From NCBI GenBank assembly GCA_022767285.1, contig JALENY010000001.1, positions 1-64,000 on the forward strand: 64,000 nt of DNA, given 5' to 3'. Under the pieces are notes generated by a model. The model worked only from the letters and a program-made list of their open reading frames with translations. It did no database searches and had not been told where the DNA came from. How positions within the stretch are numbered: position 1 is the stretch's first letter; every line of letters starts with the position of its first letter. This document shows positions 1 through 8,123 of this stretch, piece after piece. This DNA comes from Lachnospiraceae bacterium. GTDB taxonomy: Bacteria > Bacillota > Clostridia > Lachnospirales > Lachnospiraceae. The position numbers were made by a program, and so were the translations under genes.

Positions 1-211
1 CCTTTGCTTCTTCCGGATTAACCTGGGAAGTCACCGACATCTTGCCTTCTCTGAGCTTGTTAAAAAACTCTTTTGCTGTCAGATCTTCCATATCTGTATA
101 CGTCTGCCCATCCATTGTATATTTCAGAGGAATCACCGGAACGCCTCGTTCCTTTAACCATTCCTTTGGCATATCCACTGTACTGTTCACTGTAATTATA
201 TAGTCCCGCAT
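1..211 (-). CDS. DegV family protein, N-terminal part
   Basis: The first 70 codons of a leftward gene that runs off the left edge. The visible N-terminus shows the DegV pattern: a beta strand, a Ser/Thr turn (NSTVDMP), then VPVIPLKYTMDGQTY and a later TSQ. DegV/FakB proteins bind fatty acids, and some present them to the FakA kinase for phospholipid synthesis; whether this one does cannot be told from the fragment. ATG at 211 is chosen because AGGAGG lies nine bases upstream, whereas the ATG at 220 abuts that site. Confidence 0.8.
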   Translation of the reverse strand, partial: MRDYIITVNSTVDMPKEWLKERGVPVIPLKYTMDGQTYTDMEDLTAKEFFNKLREGKMSVTSQVNPEEAK

Positions 212-301
212 TTCCTTCATTCCTCCTGTTGTCTGATTTCCTTAATCATATCATTTTTTGGAACATTTCGCAAAATTTTTTTCATTTTTCGTCTGTATTT
301 T

Positions 302-345
302 AAAGCAGATCAAAGGTTCCTTTCCGGACATCTGGTCTGCTTTTT
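302..345 (-). terminator. Possible terminator downstream of spoVAF
   Basis: An 8-bp stem (AAAGCAGA/TCTGCTTT) encloses a smaller GGAAAGG-type hairpin, right after the stop of the SpoVAF-like gene. The T-run that follows on the minus strand is short, so termination is uncertain. The rest of 221-348 shows nothing else. Confidence 0.35.
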
Positions 346-348
346 CCA

Positions 349-1716
349 CTAATTCAACTTGATATTCAAATAATTTCTTCCCGACAATGTCTTATTACAT
401 GCCAAAAAGCATAAGATCAGCAGGCATCCGACCAGAAAACCAACCCAATCAAACAATGCCGTCAGTACCAGAAGCATCAGACGCATAAATTTCAGCGCAT
501 ATCCCATCTCAAAATTGGGCTGCGTATAATTGGCTACTGCCACAAACGCCATATACAGCATCACTTCTGAATTGAACCATCCGGACTGTACCGCAAATTC
601 TCCCAGCACCAGACCGGCGATCACACTGAGCGGCGTACTGAGCATACTGGGCGTGTTCAGCGCTGCGAGACGCAGACCGTCAATCGAAAGTTCCAGGATC
701 AGAAACTGCAGCACAAGCGGAACATTGATCACATCCCTCACAGCCGTAAATTCAAACATACTGGGGATCCAGGACGGATTCATCATAAACAGCAGATATA
801 CCGGTGTCATAAACACGGTTAAAATTGTGATGATCAGCCTTGTGATCTTTAAATACATCCCTGTCACCGTAGGAAAATAGTAGTCATTTGCCTCCTCGAT
901 CATATCCAGAATGGAAGTCGGAAGGATCATGGCAGATGGGGAATTGTCCACCAGGATCACCACTTTTCCCTCCAACAGGCATGCCACTGCCGTGTCCGGC
1001 CGCTCGGTAAACTTGAATTTTGGAAACGGATTGAACCACTTTCTCTTGAACATAGCCTCTGCGAGCGTCTGCTGGTTCATTTTCAGGTCATCAATATGAA
1101 GATCTTCAATCCGCGACTTTACATTTGCTAAAAGCTCCTGATCCACCCGATCCGACAGATAGCAGATGGCAATATCCGTACGGGAGGTCTGCCCGGCTTC
1201 TGTCATCTCCATGATCAGATGCTCATCCCGGATCCGTCTGCGCATCAGCGCCGTATTAAAAACGATGGTCTCTACAAACCCGTCTCTGGATCCCCGAAGA
1301 GACTTATCCTTATCCGGCTCCTCCACACTTCTGGCAGGATACGTTCTGGTATCGATGGCAATGCACGATGCATATCCCTCAATAAACAGACAGCTTACCC
1401 CGGAGAGCACATTCCGAAGTACCTGGTCAAAATCAGACAGAACGTCCACCTCGATGTACGGCACATGGGTTTGCGAAAATGCCGCCGCATCCTCCGGCAT
1501 ATCTTCTTTTGTCACTCCCATAAACGAATCCAGCAGTTTCAGCATCGCTTCATCTTTCACAAAGCCGTCAATAAAATAAAGGATCGCCCGTCTTTCTCCA
1601 ATTTCTATCTCCCGCCGGATCAGGTCAAAACTTTTCCCGATCGGCAGTGTGCGATCCATATACTCTATATTCTCCCGGAATGAATCGCTGATCTGTTTTG
1701 TATTTTTAATCACCAT
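349..1716 (-). CDS. spoVAF: Stage V sporulation protein AF / GerA-family spore membrane protein
   Basis: About 455 residues. The soluble N-terminal half carries the GerA-family signature blocks IDTRTYPAR, EEPDKDK, RGSRDGFVET, NTALMRRRIRD and LLEGKVVILVDNSP. The C-terminal half has about five hydrophobic segments and ends in a short polar tail. These blocks resemble SpoVAF more than the GerAA/GerKA receptor subunits. SpoVAF sits in the inner spore membrane and is linked to dipicolinic acid release during germination. The usual spoVAA-AE neighbours are absent here; the gene stands between degV and a transglycosylase gene. ATG at 1716 is preferred to one at 1767 because a GGAAAGGACAG ribosome site precedes it and the shorter N-terminus fits the family. 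No clear sigma-G promoter was recognised upstream. Confidence 0.82.
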   Translation of the reverse strand: MVIKNTKQISDSFRENIEYMDRTLPIGKSFDLIRREIEIGERRAILYFIDGFVKDEAMLKLLDSFMGVTKEDMPEDAAAFSQTHVPYIEVDVLSDFDQVLRNVLSGVSCLFIEGYASCIAIDTRTYPARSVEEPDKDKSLRGSRDGFVETIVFNTALMRRRIRDEHLIMEMTEAGQTSRTDIAICYLSDRVDQELLANVKSRIEDLHIDDLKMNQQTLAEAMFKRKWFNPFPKFKFTERPDTAVACLLEGKVVILVDNSPSAMILPTSILDMIEEANDYYFPTVTGMYLKITRLIITILTVFMTPVYLLFMMNPSWIPSMFEFTAVRDVINVPLVLQFLILELSIDGLRLAALNTPSMLSTPLSVIAGLVLGEFAVQSGWFNSEVMLYMAFVAVANYTQPNFEMGYALKFMRLMLLVLTALFDWVGFLVGCLLILCFLACNKTLSGRNYLNIKLN

Positions 1717-1806
1717 AGAATATCTGTCCTTTCCTGCCCGGACTGTATGCCCACACAGTCTCTGCAATTTGCATGTTATTCTATGGTCAGTTTGCCCCGT
1801 TTGGGT

Positions 1807-2472
1807 TTATTTATTCAAAAAGCCCGCTTTTTCCATCTTTCGGATCACCTGTTGCTGTCTTTGCCATGCCAAATCCGGATTGATCAGCGGATTGTATGCG
1901 CTGGGCGCATTGGGAATCCCTGCCAGCATGGTACATTCATCAAAATTCATCTCAATGGGCTCTTTTCCGAAATATCCGCGGCACGCCTCTGTCACACTGT
2001 TATAGCCATTCCCAAAATAAATGGAATTCAAGTACAATTCCAGAATCGTCTTTTTGTCATATACTTTTTCAATCTCAAATGCCATAAACATCTCCGCCAC
2101 TTTCCGGCTTATCTTCTTATCCTGGGTAAAGAACTGATTTTTTGCAAGCTGCTGCGTGATCGTACTGCCGCCTTCCACATAGGCTCCTGCCAGGATGTCG
2201 TGGTACAATGCCCTGCAGATTGCAATGGGGTCGATCCCCGGATGCCTGTAAAAACGCTTGTCTTCCACTGCCAGTACGGCATCGATATAATCTTCGGGCA
2301 GCTGTTCCAGTGTTGCATAGTCTTCTTTTGTCTGTATCTGTGCTCCCATTTCCTGTACGCTCATTTTGTCCAGGGCATCCTGACAGTCTTCATATCCACG
2401 CCATAGCATGAACACACCAACGCAAAACAGACATAAAAAAATGAAAGAACACAGTCTCTTGATCCATTTCAT
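1807..2472 (-). CDS. Monofunctional peptidoglycan glycosyltransferase (GT51)
   Basis: About 221 residues: an N-terminal membrane anchor (residues 8-24) followed by a single GT51 domain. The catalytic block is visible as AVEDKRFYRHPGID (catalytic Glu) followed by GGSTITQQLAKN and the helix motif ILELYLNSIYFGNG. There is no transpeptidase domain, so this is a monofunctional enzyme that polymerises lipid II into glycan strands outside the membrane. The start at 2472 is chosen because AAGGATGG lies upstream and it directly precedes the basic residues and the transmembrane helix. It lies 90 bases upstream of spoVAF, so a role in forespore wall synthesis is possible but is inference only. Confidence 0.85.
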   Translation of the reverse strand: MKWIKRLCSFIFLCLFCVGVFMLWRGYEDCQDALDKMSVQEMGAQIQTKEDYATLEQLPEDYIDAVLAVEDKRFYRHPGIDPIAICRALYHDILAGAYVEGGSTITQQLAKNQFFTQDKKISRKVAEMFMAFEIEKVYDKKTILELYLNSIYFGNGYNSVTEACRGYFGKEPIEMNFDECTMLAGIPNAPSAYNPLINPDLAWQRQQQVIRKMEKAGFLNK

Positions 2473-2604
2473 ACTGTAACCATCCTTTTTCTGAAGTAAC
2501 TCCTGGTTTCTAAGTCCAGTATATAAAATTGAACTGTATTCTTCCATAATATTTTCTTACAATTTTCTTAAAATTACTTACATTTGTGTAAGATTCGATG
2601 TTTT

Positions 2605-3117
2605 TTATTTGGTAGTACTTCCAAAACCGCCATTTCTCACATCTGTCACATCGTCATCCAGCGTGATTCCATATTCCACAAAGATTCCCTGCATAAAGCC
2701 TTCTCCCTGTGCGATATCAATGGTCTTCTCTTCATTTGTATCGTTGGTGATCTTGGAAAACATATGACCTTCATTGTCTGAATAAAAATAGTCGCTGTCG
2801 ATGATCCCCACTGTATTATTCAGCTGCAGACGGTACTTAAAGCCAAGTCCGCTTCTCGGATAACACTTTAAGACCCATTCCGGTTCCATCTCCACCCGGA
2901 TCCCGGTCGGAATCTTGATTGTCTCGCCCGGCGCCAGGATCAGACGCACCGGTGCAAAGAAATCGTATCCTGCAGATCCTGCGGTTGCTCTTCTCGGCAG
3001 TTTGATATTTTCGTAAATCTCTTCAATATTTGCTTCTTCATCCAGTCCAAACGTATCGATCCAGTCTTTCTTAAACTGCTCCAGACTTACTTTGTGAAAT
3101 TTTGCGATTCTTTTCAT
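2605..3117 (-). CDS. dut: dUTP diphosphatase (trimeric dUTPase)
   Basis: A 170-residue protein with all five trimeric dUTPase motifs in order: AGSAGYDFFAP, PRSGLGFK, NNTVGIIDSDYF, AQGEGFMQGIF and the C-terminal arm RNGGFGSTTK. It hydrolyses dUTP to dUMP, keeping uracil out of DNA and feeding thymidylate synthesis. About 35 extra residues precede motif 1 compared with minimal dUTPases. It lies 24 bases downstream of nrdG in the same direction, so nrdD-nrdG-dut probably form one nucleotide operon under the NrdR boxes upstream of nrdD. Confidence 0.93.
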   Translation of the reverse strand: MKRIAKFHKVSLEQFKKDWIDTFGLDEEANIEEIYENIKLPRRATAGSAGYDFFAPVRLILAPGETIKIPTGIRVEMEPEWVLKCYPRSGLGFKYRLQLNNTVGIIDSDYFYSDNEGHMFSKITNDTNEEKTIDIAQGEGFMQGIFVEYGITLDDDVTDVRNGGFGSTTK

Positions 3118-3141
3118 TGTCTCTTCCTTTTCTGTTCGGTT

Positions 3142-3633
3142 TTATACGTCATGCAGCACGATCTTTCCTGTATTCAGACTGTTTTGTACATCGATCACTT
3201 TCTGATTCGCGCTTCCTTTCCAGTGCAGCTTTGTATCTTTTTGTGCCGCCTCAAACTTGCCGTCTACGATCACATCCAGATAAGAAACGATCTCTTCATC
3301 CTGGATCTGACTCCACTCATATCCGGTGTACAGCCACTGGGTCTTTTCCGGAAATTTCTGCCGGATTTCTTTGGCCAGCTCTGTGATTTCTTTTCTGTTT
3401 CCCGGAAACAGAGGATCTCCTCCACTGTAGGTGATCCCGCTGATATAGCTTTTTTCCAGCTGCTCAAACAGCTCTTTTTTTGCCTCTTCTTCAAACAGAA
3501 GTCCTCCATCCGGATCCCAGGTCACCGGATTCTGACATTCTTTACATCCGTGAGCGCATCCTGCCACCCACAATACTACCCGCAGTCCGTCTCCGTTTAG
3601 CATATCATCTTTTGTAATATTGTGATACCGCAT
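3142..3633 (-). CDS. nrdG: Anaerobic ribonucleotide reductase activating protein
   Basis: About 163 residues, a short radical-SAM activase. The [4Fe-4S] motif is CAHGCKEC (C-x3-C-x2-C), followed by the Gly-rich GITYSGGDPLFPGN block that binds S-adenosylmethionine. It puts the glycyl radical on NrdD. The ATG at 3633 lies one base after the nrdD stop codon, indicating translational coupling; the longer frame upstream would overlap nrdD by about 45 bases and is unlikely. Confidence 0.95.
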   Translation of the reverse strand: MRYHNITKDDMLNGDGLRVVLWVAGCAHGCKECQNPVTWDPDGGLLFEEEAKKELFEQLEKSYISGITYSGGDPLFPGNRKEITELAKEIRQKFPEKTQWLYTGYEWSQIQDEEIVSYLDVIVDGKFEAAQKDTKLHWKGSANQKVIDVQNSLNTGKIVLHDV

Positions 3634-3634
3634 G

Positions 3635-5755
3635 TTACATACTCTTCCTTTCTGCGATCTCTGCCATCTTGGCATCATTCAGCCGTGTATCTCCTTTGAC
3701 TCTGGAATAAGAAAGATATCCGTTCATTCTCTCGATCTTTGTCAGATTGGTGCTTCCGCACACCGGACACACATCCATATCCAGTTCCTCATGCCCGCAG
3801 TCGTCACAGTAAGACAAGGAGAGGTTTACTCCTTCATAATATCCTTTTGCCATGGCGCGTCTTACCAGAGATTTAATCGCTTCTACATTGTAACTGATCG
3901 GATATTTGACATACTGGATCTTTCCTCCGTTGCTCAGATTCCAGAACCGGCCTTCCAAATCCTGTTTCTCGATCGGCGTAATATCCTCCGTCACATGGCA
4001 GTGAAAACTGTTGCTTACATATTCTCTGTCTGAAACGTTCTCAATAATTCCGTATTTTTTACGGAACTGCTGTACCTGAACTCCACACAGATTTTCCGCA
4101 GGCGTTCCATAGATGGCATACAGGTGTCCGTCTTCATTCTTGAACTCTTCTACACGCTTGTTGATATATTCCAGTGTCTCCAGAGCAAAGGCGCCATCCT
4201 CTGCAAGAGATTTTTTATTATGCAGCTGCTGCAGCTCATTGAGCGCTGTGATTCCAAAGGAAGCCGTCGCAGACTTCAGAAGCGGCTTGATCTTGTCATA
4301 GAGCCCCAGATTTCCGCCGTAGAAACCGCCCTCGCAGTATGCCAGCGGATTGGTCGATGCTTTCATCTCTCCCAGATAATCATAGGTTCTCTGATGCAGC
4401 TTGCGGATCAGATTCAGATAGTAATCCAACACCTCAAAGAACGGCTTTCCTTCCTGCTGCGCTTTTGCATAGATCATCGGAAGATGCAGACTGATGGCTC
4501 CAATATTGAATCTTCCCACAAATACCGGTGTATCTTTTTCATCAGCCGGCTTCATGCCGCCTCTTTCATACCATGGAGAAAGGAATGCGCGGCATCCCAT
4601 CGGACTGATGACTTTTCCATATTTTTTATAAATACTCGGAACATATCCGTCCCCTGTCAGGCTCAGCCAATCCGGATACATGGTCTTTCTGGAACACTCG
4701 ATTCCCGCTTCGAACACATCTTCCAGCGGTTTTCCAGGACCATGCAGGTTCTCGTCGTACAAAAATACGATTTTCGGGAACAGCACCGGTTTTTTGTGTC
4801 CGTCTTTTCCCTGTCCGTTCTTTCTCACTTCCAGCATCTTGATCGTTGCCAGCTTTCCATAAATGCTGGTACGGGTTCCGGCTGTCACTGTAATAAACGG
4901 ATAGTCTCCGCGGCTGGAGGATACGGAATTGAACTTATATTCCCATCCCTGGAATCCCTGCTCCATCTCCTTTTCCAGATCTGCCCATGCCACTTTCTGC
5001 ACGGTCTCTTCATCCAGACCCAGCCCTCTGTACTTTTCGATCAGCTTTTTATGAGATTTTTCTGCATACGGTTCTAAAATCTCGTCCACGCTTGGCACGG
5101 TAAAACCGCCATACTGCTGGCTGGCTGCGCTTAATACGATGTCCCCGATCACATCAAACGCCGTATCCAGTGTCTTCGGCTCGTTGTACCAGAGATTCCC
5201 CATCTCAAATCCGCCGCTTAATACATTCTTCACATCAAAAAGACAGCAGTTCATTGTATCTCTTCTTGCAGACATGTCATGAATGTAAATATATCCTTCC
5301 CGGATCGCCTGGATCTCTTCCACTGTCAAAAAGAATTTTTTATAAAGCTCTTTATTCAGTTCGTTGAAGATCAGACTGCGCTTTGTGGATACCAGCGCAC
5401 TGTCAGTGTTGCTGTTTTCTTTATCCCCGATATACATGATGGACTGGCTCTTTTTATATACTTCATCCAGCATCTGTACAAAGTCCTGTTTGTAATTACG
5501 ATAATCACGATAACTTTTTGCCACCACCGGATTTACCTTTTCCAGGGCTCCCTCTACCACATTATGCATCTCTGCAATCGGGACGTCCTGAATTCCCAAT
5601 GTCTGTACCTTTTCTTCTACGAAACGACAGATATAGTCCAACTCCTCATCTGTGAATTTAATGAGTGCACGGTACGCAGATTTATTAACAGCCACAACTA
5701 CTTTCTGCACGTTAAAATCTTCCTTTGTCCCGTCTTTCTTGATGACTCTGATCAT
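3635..5755 (-). CDS. nrdD: Class III anaerobic ribonucleoside-triphosphate reductase
   Basis: A 706-residue enzyme that makes deoxynucleoside triphosphates without oxygen. An ATP-cone allosteric domain opens the protein (MIRVIKKDGTKEDFNVQKV). Near the C-terminus a zinc site CDDCG...CPVCG precedes the glycyl-radical loop RMNGYLSY, with the radical Gly near residue 679. The usual RVCGYLG is therefore a Met-Asn variant. nrdG follows directly and activates it. Tandem NrdR-like boxes and a sigma-A-type promoter lie upstream. Confidence 0.95.
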   Translation of the reverse strand: MIRVIKKDGTKEDFNVQKVVVAVNKSAYRALIKFTDEELDYICRFVEEKVQTLGIQDVPIAEMHNVVEGALEKVNPVVAKSYRDYRNYKQDFVQMLDEVYKKSQSIMYIGDKENSNTDSALVSTKRSLIFNELNKELYKKFFLTVEEIQAIREGYIYIHDMSARRDTMNCCLFDVKNVLSGGFEMGNLWYNEPKTLDTAFDVIGDIVLSAASQQYGGFTVPSVDEILEPYAEKSHKKLIEKYRGLGLDEETVQKVAWADLEKEMEQGFQGWEYKFNSVSSSRGDYPFITVTAGTRTSIYGKLATIKMLEVRKNGQGKDGHKKPVLFPKIVFLYDENLHGPGKPLEDVFEAGIECSRKTMYPDWLSLTGDGYVPSIYKKYGKVISPMGCRAFLSPWYERGGMKPADEKDTPVFVGRFNIGAISLHLPMIYAKAQQEGKPFFEVLDYYLNLIRKLHQRTYDYLGEMKASTNPLAYCEGGFYGGNLGLYDKIKPLLKSATASFGITALNELQQLHNKKSLAEDGAFALETLEYINKRVEEFKNEDGHLYAIYGTPAENLCGVQVQQFRKKYGIIENVSDREYVSNSFHCHVTEDITPIEKQDLEGRFWNLSNGGKIQYVKYPISYNVEAIKSLVRRAMAKGYYEGVNLSLSYCDDCGHEELDMDVCPVCGSTNLTKIERMNGYLSYSRVKGDTRLNDAKMAEIAERKSM

Positions 5756-5783
5756 ACAACTTCTGCTCCCTTCGCTTTTGTTT

Positions 5784-5831
5784 TATCTATATTTAGTGTT
5801 TTTATCACACAGGATAAACTATATCATGTGT
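5784..5831 (-). promoter_or_regulatory. Tandem NrdR boxes upstream of nrdDG-dut
   Basis: Two 16-bp sites, 5784-5799 and 5816-5831, each match the known NrdR consensus ACACTATATATAGTGT at 12 of 16 positions by my count. Their starts are 32 bp apart, about three helical turns, which is the spacing reported for NrdR pairs. They lie between the promoter and the nrdD start, a position suited to repression when dATP is high. The nrdR gene itself is not in this window. Confidence 0.75.
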
Positions 5832-5842
5832 CAGCAACGAAT

Positions 5843-5871
5843 ATGTTATCACTTTGAGCAGTCAGAGTCAA
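5843..5871 (-). promoter_or_regulatory. Promoter of nrdDG-dut
   Basis: On the minus strand TTGACT (5871-5866) and TAACAT (5848-5843) are separated by 17 bp. The predicted start lies just before the upstream NrdR box. Confidence 0.55.
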
Positions 5872-5900
5872 TACGGAAACTTTCACAAAAAGTCTCTCAT

Positions 5901-6914
5901 TTACCAGAGCATTTCCTCTGTAATTTCCTTGACAGCAAATGCACCGCACATTGCCATGGTATCTCTTAATTCACCACCTGTTTTTGCAGTATATGCACTC
6001 ACACCCTGCACTCCCGCACCATATGCCGCGGTCACGAACGGACGGGCGATCAGTGCCGCATCCGCGCCCATTGCCAGTGCTTTAAAGACATCTGTTCCTG
6101 TCCGGATCCCACCGTCCACAAAAATCTTCATCCGGCCATCCACTGCCTTCACAATATCCGGCAGAACTTCGGCTGTAGACGGACATTGATCCAGTACTCT
6201 TCCTCCGTGGTTAGACACCACAATCGCCTGTGCACCGGCCTCGAGAGCCTTTTTCGCCCCTCTGACCGTCATGATTCCTTTTAGAATAAATGGAATTTCA
6301 GCAATTTTCACAATTTCTTTTAACTCTTCCACGGATTTGCTTCCCGCCGGCGGATTCAGATTCTGAAGAAACGGAAGCCCGGCCGCATCAATATCCATTG
6401 CAACAGCAAAAGCCCCTGACCGTTTGACCAGTTCCATTTTGTCACGAATCGTATCCATATCCCACGGTTTTACAGTCGGGATTCCCAGACCTCCCAGTTT
6501 TTGTACTGCCGCTGTGGCTTCCTGCATTACCCGTGCATCTGACCCGTCACCTGTAAATGCCGCAATTCCTCCTTCCATACATCCTGCCAGTAAAATTTCA
6601 TTATATTCCTGATCCGTATATTTCTCCCCGTAATGCAGCTTCACAGCACCTACCGGTCCTGCAAAAAACGGGTAGGAAAACTCCTTTCCAAACAGAGTCA
6701 CTGTCGTATCAGCCGGCTTCTTTTCACAGATCGTATCCATATTGATACGGATCTCCTGCCATTTCTGAAAATTTCGGATCGCCACATCTCCGATTCCTTT
6801 CGCTCCAGGTCCCGGCATTGTATTTTTGCACGCTCTGCCGTTACAGACTGCACACGCTTTACAGTACGGTCCGATACATGTCCTTGCCTGTTCGATCACT
6901 TTCTGATAGTCCAT
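5901..6914 (-). CDS. FMN-dependent alpha-hydroxy-acid dehydrogenase family protein
   Basis: About 337 residues with the TIM-barrel signatures of the glycolate oxidase / lactate dehydrogenase / isopentenyl-diphosphate isomerase superfamily: GIMTVRGAKKALEAGAQ, the catalytic-His segment SNHGGRVLDQ and the FMN phosphate segment VDGGIRTGTDVFKALAMGA. The N-terminus carries a Cys-rich stretch with cysteines at residues 13, 18, 21, 24 and 29, absent from classical glycolate oxidases. The substrate cannot be inferred. ATG at 6914 has the strong site GAGGAGGAGA. It is the last gene of a five-gene operon. Confidence 0.8.
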   Translation of the reverse strand: MDYQKVIEQARTCIGPYCKACAVCNGRACKNTMPGPGAKGIGDVAIRNFQKWQEIRINMDTICEKKPADTTVTLFGKEFSYPFFAGPVGAVKLHYGEKYTDQEYNEILLAGCMEGGIAAFTGDGSDARVMQEATAAVQKLGGLGIPTVKPWDMDTIRDKMELVKRSGAFAVAMDIDAAGLPFLQNLNPPAGSKSVEELKEIVKIAEIPFILKGIMTVRGAKKALEAGAQAIVVSNHGGRVLDQCPSTAEVLPDIVKAVDGRMKIFVDGGIRTGTDVFKALAMGADAALIARPFVTAAYGAGVQGVSAYTAKTGGELRDTMAMCGAFAVKEITEEMLW

Positions 6915-6936
6915 ACTCGTCTCCTCCTCTTTTTTT

Positions 6937-8106
6937 CTAAAACATCCCCGATTTCTCAAGCACTTCAAGAACTTCCCCGATCACGGGCAGATCAACTACC
7001 AGCGCCATTCTGATATACCCTTCTCCCGCGCTTCCAAACGCACTTCCAGGCGTTACCAGAAGTCCGGTCTTTTCCACAAGCTGCATACAGAAATCAAAGG
7101 ACGACGCATAGCCTTTCGGAATCTTTGCCCACACAAACATTGTCCCCTGACTGTCCGGTACATTCCACCCGATCCTTCGCAGACCGCCGCACAGCGCACA
7201 GTTTCTTTTTGCATACTCCTGCCTCTGCTTTTCTATGAAATCGTCCGGCCCCGTAAGCGCCGCGATTGCAGCCTTCTGAATCGGCAGAAAGATGCCATAA
7301 TCAATCTGAGAACGCAGCGTTTTAAACTTCTCTACAATTGCTTTATTTCCCACCACAAATGAGATTCTGGCACCCGTGAGATTATAGGACTTGGACAACG
7401 AATAAAACTCTACCCCTACCTCTTTTGCACCGTCAAAGGATAAAAAGGACCGCCCCTGTTCTCTTGTAAAAATAATATCCGAATATGCATTGTCATGGAT
7501 GATCACAATATGATACTCCTTTGCAAATGCGATCAGTTCTTCATAAAAATGATCCGGAGCACAGACACAGACCGGATTCAACGGATAAGAGACTACCATA
7601 TATTTGGTTCTCTCCAAAACCTCTCCCGGGATATTTTTCAGATCCGGCAGATATCCGTTCTCCTCGCGGATTTCATAATATTCCACATTCGCACCTGCCA
7701 TGATTCCGCTCATTTCAAACAGCGGATATCCCGGATTCGGAACCAGAATGGTATCCCCGGGATCACACAATGCCATTCCGATATGCGCCATTCCCTCCTG
7801 AGATCCATAAACTGACATAATCTCATCTGTCTGAATCTCCACTCCAAACCGATGCGCATACCGGTATTGGACTGCCTCTAAAAGCTCCGGCAGATCTGCC
7901 AGTGCATATTTATAGTTCTCCGGATCTTTGCACGCTTCTGTAAGTGCCTCCATCACATGCGGTGCCGGTGCAAAATCCGGTGTTCCCACTGACAGATTGA
8001 ACACCCGTTTTCCTGCCTGAATCATCTCTTCCTTCTTGTCATTCAGCGCGGTAAAAATTCCCGGCTGAAACTGATTTACCATCGCTGAAAACTGCAGCTC
8101 TCTCAT
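6937..8106 (-). CDS. PLP-dependent aminotransferase, class I/II
   Basis: A 389-residue fold-type I aminotransferase. The PLP lysine lies in SLSKSYNLTGARISF; the cofactor-binding Asn/Asp/Tyr segments are VVSYPLNPVC and HDNAYSDI. The layout resembles LL-diaminopimelate or alanine/aspartate-type aminotransferases, but the substrate is not determinable. The usual NPTG after the Asn reads NPVC. The true start is 8106, preceded by GGGAGGAAACAGG; an upstream in-frame extension overlaps the carboxypeptidase gene and is not credible. It is 17 bases behind the dac gene and 22 bases ahead of the FMN dehydrogenase gene. Confidence 0.85.
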   Translation of the reverse strand: MRELQFSAMVNQFQPGIFTALNDKKEEMIQAGKRVFNLSVGTPDFAPAPHVMEALTEACKDPENYKYALADLPELLEAVQYRYAHRFGVEIQTDEIMSVYGSQEGMAHIGMALCDPGDTILVPNPGYPLFEMSGIMAGANVEYYEIREENGYLPDLKNIPGEVLERTKYMVVSYPLNPVCVCAPDHFYEELIAFAKEYHIVIIHDNAYSDIIFTREQGRSFLSFDGAKEVGVEFYSLSKSYNLTGARISFVVGNKAIVEKFKTLRSQIDYGIFLPIQKAAIAALTGPDDFIEKQRQEYAKRNCALCGGLRRIGWNVPDSQGTMFVWAKIPKGYASSFDFCMQLVEKTGLLVTPGSAFGSAGEGYIRMALVVDLPVIGEVLEVLEKSGMF

Positions 8107-8123
8107 CCTGTTTCCTCCCTGTC

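Noticed and set aside
1717-1806. A sigma-G promoter for spoVAF
   Set aside because: Partial matches to the -35 and -10 exist but with wrong spacing; nothing convincing was found.
4124-5077. A 317-codon open frame antisense to nrdD
   Set aside because: It lies wholly within a highly conserved gene on the other strand and resembles no protein family.
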